16,869 bases of DNA from JAAFHS01 sp031396505 (GTDB lineage Bacteria > Pseudomonadota > Alphaproteobacteria > Rhodobacterales > Rhodobacteraceae): positions 1 through 16,869 of the forward strand of contig JANNKX010000094.1 in assembly GCA_031396505.1 (NCBI GenBank). Reading direction: 5' to 3'. A program made the translations under genes and the position numbers. Positions 14,980-16,869 of this stretch are shown one piece after another. Position 1 is the first letter of the stretch. The number at the start of each line of letters is the position of its first letter. The notes below the pieces were generated by a model. That model was not told the DNA's origin and ran no database searches. It saw only the letters and a list, made by a program, of their open reading frames with translations.

Positions 14980-15723
14980 ATGCGCAAACTCGCCGCCGGA
15001 AACTGGAAGATGAACGGCACGACCGCCGCACTCGATGAGGCGCGCGCCCTGCTCGCGGCCCAGTCTTCCCCTGCCTGCGACATGCTGCTGTGCCCGCCCG
15101 CAACCCTGATCGCGCAACTGGCAAGCCTTGCCAGAGGCACATCCTTGCGTGTGGGCGCACAAGACTGCCATGCCGCCGCATCCGGTGCCCATACCGGCGA
15201 CATTGCCGCCGCCATGCTGGCCGACGCCGGGGCCACGCATGTCATCCTTGGCCATTCCGAACGCCGCGCCGACCATGGTGAGGTTGACGCCGATGTCCAC
15301 GCCAAGGCCCTTGCCGCCCGCAATGCCGGCCTGATCGCCATCATCTGCATCGGCGAGACGGAAGGCCAGCGCGACGCTGGCACCACGCTGGATGTGATCG
15401 CTGCGCAAATGGCATCGGTCCCCGCTGACATGACGGCAGAGAACCTTGTTATCGCCTATGAACCTGTCTGGGCCATCGGCACCGGGCGCACCCCCACGCT
15501 TGACCAGATTACCGAGGTTCACGCCTTTCTGCGCGCCCGCCTGACGATGCGCATTGGTGCCGACGCCACTGGCGTGCGGCTGCTCTATGGCGGCTCTGTC
15601 AAACCCGCCAATGCAACCGAGATCTTTGCCATACCCCATGTCGACGGTGCGCTTGTCGGCGGGGCCAGCCTGAAGGCCGCTGATTTCGGTGCGATTGTCA
15701 CCGCACTGGCGGCATCGGCATGA
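14980..15723 (+). CDS. tpiA: Triosephosphate isomerase
   Basis: A glycolytic and gluconeogenic enzyme interconverting dihydroxyacetone phosphate and glyceraldehyde-3-phosphate; 247 residues, a normal length for the family. Active-site residues are all present: Asn8 and Lys10 in AGNWKMN, His92 in ILGHSERR, and catalytic Glu161 in YEPVWAIGTG. Phosphate-binding loops are YGGSVKPANA and VGGASLKA. The flexible loop is WAIGTGRTP. AGGGGGA (14966-14972) precedes ATG14980. It lies 66 nt after the A-type carrier gene and 52 nt before a transporter gene on the same strand. No unusual features. Confidence 0.98.
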   Translation: MRKLAAGNWKMNGTTAALDEARALLAAQSSPACDMLLCPPATLIAQLASLARGTSLRVGAQDCHAAASGAHTGDIAAAMLADAGATHVILGHSERRADHGEVDADVHAKALAARNAGLIAIICIGETEGQRDAGTTLDVIAAQMASVPADMTAENLVIAYEPVWAIGTGRTPTLDQITEVHAFLRARLTMRIGADATGVRLLYGGSVKPANATEIFAIPHVDGALVGGASLKAADFGAIVTALAASA

Positions 15724-15775
15724 TGGCTGTCGGGAACGGAACAGCCCGTCCTGCAGACCCACGCTAACACGCAGC

Positions 15776-16687
15776 ATGTCATCCTCCCCCGCCATCACCA
15801 ACGGCATCGCAACCGCCAACCTGATCTGCGTCGCATCGATGCTGGTCTGGGCCGCGGGCCTGCCTGCCGCCGATCTGATCATTCCGCTGATCCCGCCCCT
15901 GCCCCTGACCGCGATGCGCACCGGGCTGGCCGCCCTTGTGCTGATGCTCGTCTGGCTCGCGGTCGAAGGGTTTGGCCCCGTCCGCCGCGCGCGCTGGTTG
16001 ATGGGCATCCTGATCGGCGGCATCTGCATCGCCCTTGGCGCCGTGCTGCTGGTGATTGGCCAAGCCTATACCGATGCCATCACCGTCTCGATCATCACCG
16101 CCTCGATGCCCATCATCGGTATCGCACTTGAGGTGCTGCTGGATGGCCGCCGCGTCACAAAGACTCTGATCCTTGGCCTCTGCCTCAGCCTGTTTGGCGG
16201 CGTCATCGCCTTGGCCAAAGGCGGGTTCAGCCTTGATCTTGGCCTTGGCGCACTTGCCGCCTTCGCATCCTGCGCCGTGTTCACATGGGGCTCCCGTGCG
16301 ACTGTTACCACCTTCCCCGAAATGACCCCGCTTGGCCGCACCACGCTGACCGTTGCCGGTGCCTTTGTCGCCGCCCTGACCGTCAGCCTGACATGGTCCG
16401 CCATCGGCGGCGCGCCCGTGCAATGGGCCGCCTTGGGTTGGAAAGAGGCGGGCGCTCTGGCAATTTTCGGCATCGGCTCGCTCGCCATTAGTCAGATCCT
16501 GTGGATTATGTCCGTCGAACGTATCGGCATCGGCGCCGCCAGCCTGCACATGAATGCCGTACCGTTTTACGTGATGATCTTCGCCTTCGCGCTTGGCGCG
16601 GACTGGAGCTGGTTGCAAACCTTTGGCGCGGCCATCGTCGTGGTTGGCGTGATGATCGCCCAAGGCATGATCCGCCTGCCGCGATGA
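15776..16687 (+). CDS. DMT-superfamily transporter (EamA family)
   Basis: An inner-membrane transporter of the drug/metabolite superfamily, 303 residues, with about ten hydrophobic segments arranged as two EamA repeats (about 12-143 and 156-300). The second repeat has the usual RIGIGAASLHMNAVPFYVMI helix near 261-280. The substrate is not predictable; relatives move amino acids, metabolites or drugs. ATG15776 is chosen because it precedes the first helix directly. It lacks a recognisable ribosome site, and the longer frame would extend into the end of tpiA. The stop overlaps the next start as ATGA, so it is coupled to the P450 gene. Confidence 0.88.
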   Translation: MSSSPAITNGIATANLICVASMLVWAAGLPAADLIIPLIPPLPLTAMRTGLAALVLMLVWLAVEGFGPVRRARWLMGILIGGICIALGAVLLVIGQAYTDAITVSIITASMPIIGIALEVLLDGRRVTKTLILGLCLSLFGGVIALAKGGFSLDLGLGALAAFASCAVFTWGSRATVTTFPEMTPLGRTTLTVAGAFVAALTVSLTWSAIGGAPVQWAALGWKEAGALAIFGIGSLAISQILWIMSVERIGIGAASLHMNAVPFYVMIFAFALGADWSWLQTFGAAIVVVGVMIAQGMIRLPR

Positions 16688-16869
16688 AGGTGCTGCATCA
16701 ATCCCCCACCGATCCTGCTTTCGTCCAGAACCCCTACCCGTTTTACGAACGCGCACGCGGGGCAGGCCCGTTCTTCCACTGGGCCGAATATGGCATGCCC
16801 GCCACCACCAGTGCCGCCGCCTGCAACGCCATCTTCCGCGACCGCCGCTTTGGGCGTGAGGCCCCCACA
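16684..16869 (+). CDS. Cytochrome P450, N-terminal fragment (runs off the window)
   Basis: The first 62 residues of a bacterial cytochrome P450 are visible, and the frame stays open to the window end. The opening block DPAFVQNPYPFYERARGAGP (10-29) followed by FRDRRFGREAP (51-61) is the characteristic N-terminus of soluble bacterial P450s (proline-rich entry, then a position equivalent to L-x-D-x-RF). The haem-binding Cys and the I-helix lie outside the window, so integrity and substrate cannot be judged. ATG16684 overlaps the transporter stop (ATGA), indicating coupled translation. The linkage might mean that the transporter and oxidase act on related molecules. Confidence 0.85.
   Translation, partial: MKVLHQSPTDPAFVQNPYPFYERARGAGPFFHWAEYGMPATTSAAACNAIFRDRRFGREAPT

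Noticed and set aside
15725..15746. Terminator after tpiA
   Set aside because: GGCTGT/ACAGCC gives only a 6-bp stem with a 10-nt loop and no T-run.

Overview
The window looks like chromosomal DNA of an alphaproteobacterium, most probably a marine-type Rhodobacteraceae (Rhodobacterales). The basis is the high GC and GC-rich third codon positions, the protein family types, and a GC-rich hairpin repeat at 4916-4976 that resembles a recurrent intergenic element of that family. The species is not determined. No rRNA, tRNA, CRISPR array, transposase or prophage gene was seen.

Layout. (1) 1-7078, plus strand: the 3' end of an AraC-type regulator, then a complete peptide/nickel-type ABC importer: a Tat-exported substrate-binding protein, two permeases (the second unusually long) and one ATPase with two fused nucleotide-binding domains. 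A 10-bp hairpin lies after the binding-protein gene. The ATPase start lies inside the hairpin repeat and is joined to the permease stop by a 19-codon mini-ORF. (2) 7146-8254, plus strand: two translationally coupled paralogous secreted six-cysteine proteins of LprI/DUF1311 type. They converge across an AT-rich spacer with two inverted repeats on (3) 8410-10485, minus strand: a compact cluster transcribed PepSY protein, cytochrome b561-like protein, membrane-anchored LuxR-type regulator, lytic transglycosylase. A possible 51-aa ORF lies upstream of the PepSY gene. (4) 10701-12554, plus strand: ssb and an exported glycerophosphodiester phosphodiesterase. (5) 12654-14913, plus strand: a DUF59-type SUF protein and an A-type (IscA/SufA/ErpA) Fe-S carrier, separated by a two-gene module. 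That module is a SatD-like protein with cyclase-like motifs and a C-terminal helix-turn-helix, translationally coupled to a DUF3307 membrane protein. (6) 14980-16869, plus strand: tpiA, an EamA/DMT transporter, and the start of a cytochrome P450 that runs off the window.

The most interesting part is 13017-14530. The SatD-like gene is preceded by three AAAGCA elements spaced exactly 28 bp apart. The two downstream ones are perfect TGCTTT-N4-AAAGCA inverted repeats that flank a TATATAAAT box. The last contains the probable ATG, which has no Shine-Dalgarno sequence, so a leaderless, autoregulated mRNA is likely. The protein keeps two Asp motifs at the spacing of class III nucleotidyl cyclases, and its membrane partner carries regularly spaced His/Asp pairs. 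This has the layout of a self-regulated signalling module placed inside an Fe-S assembly locus. Its function is unknown and no activity is claimed.
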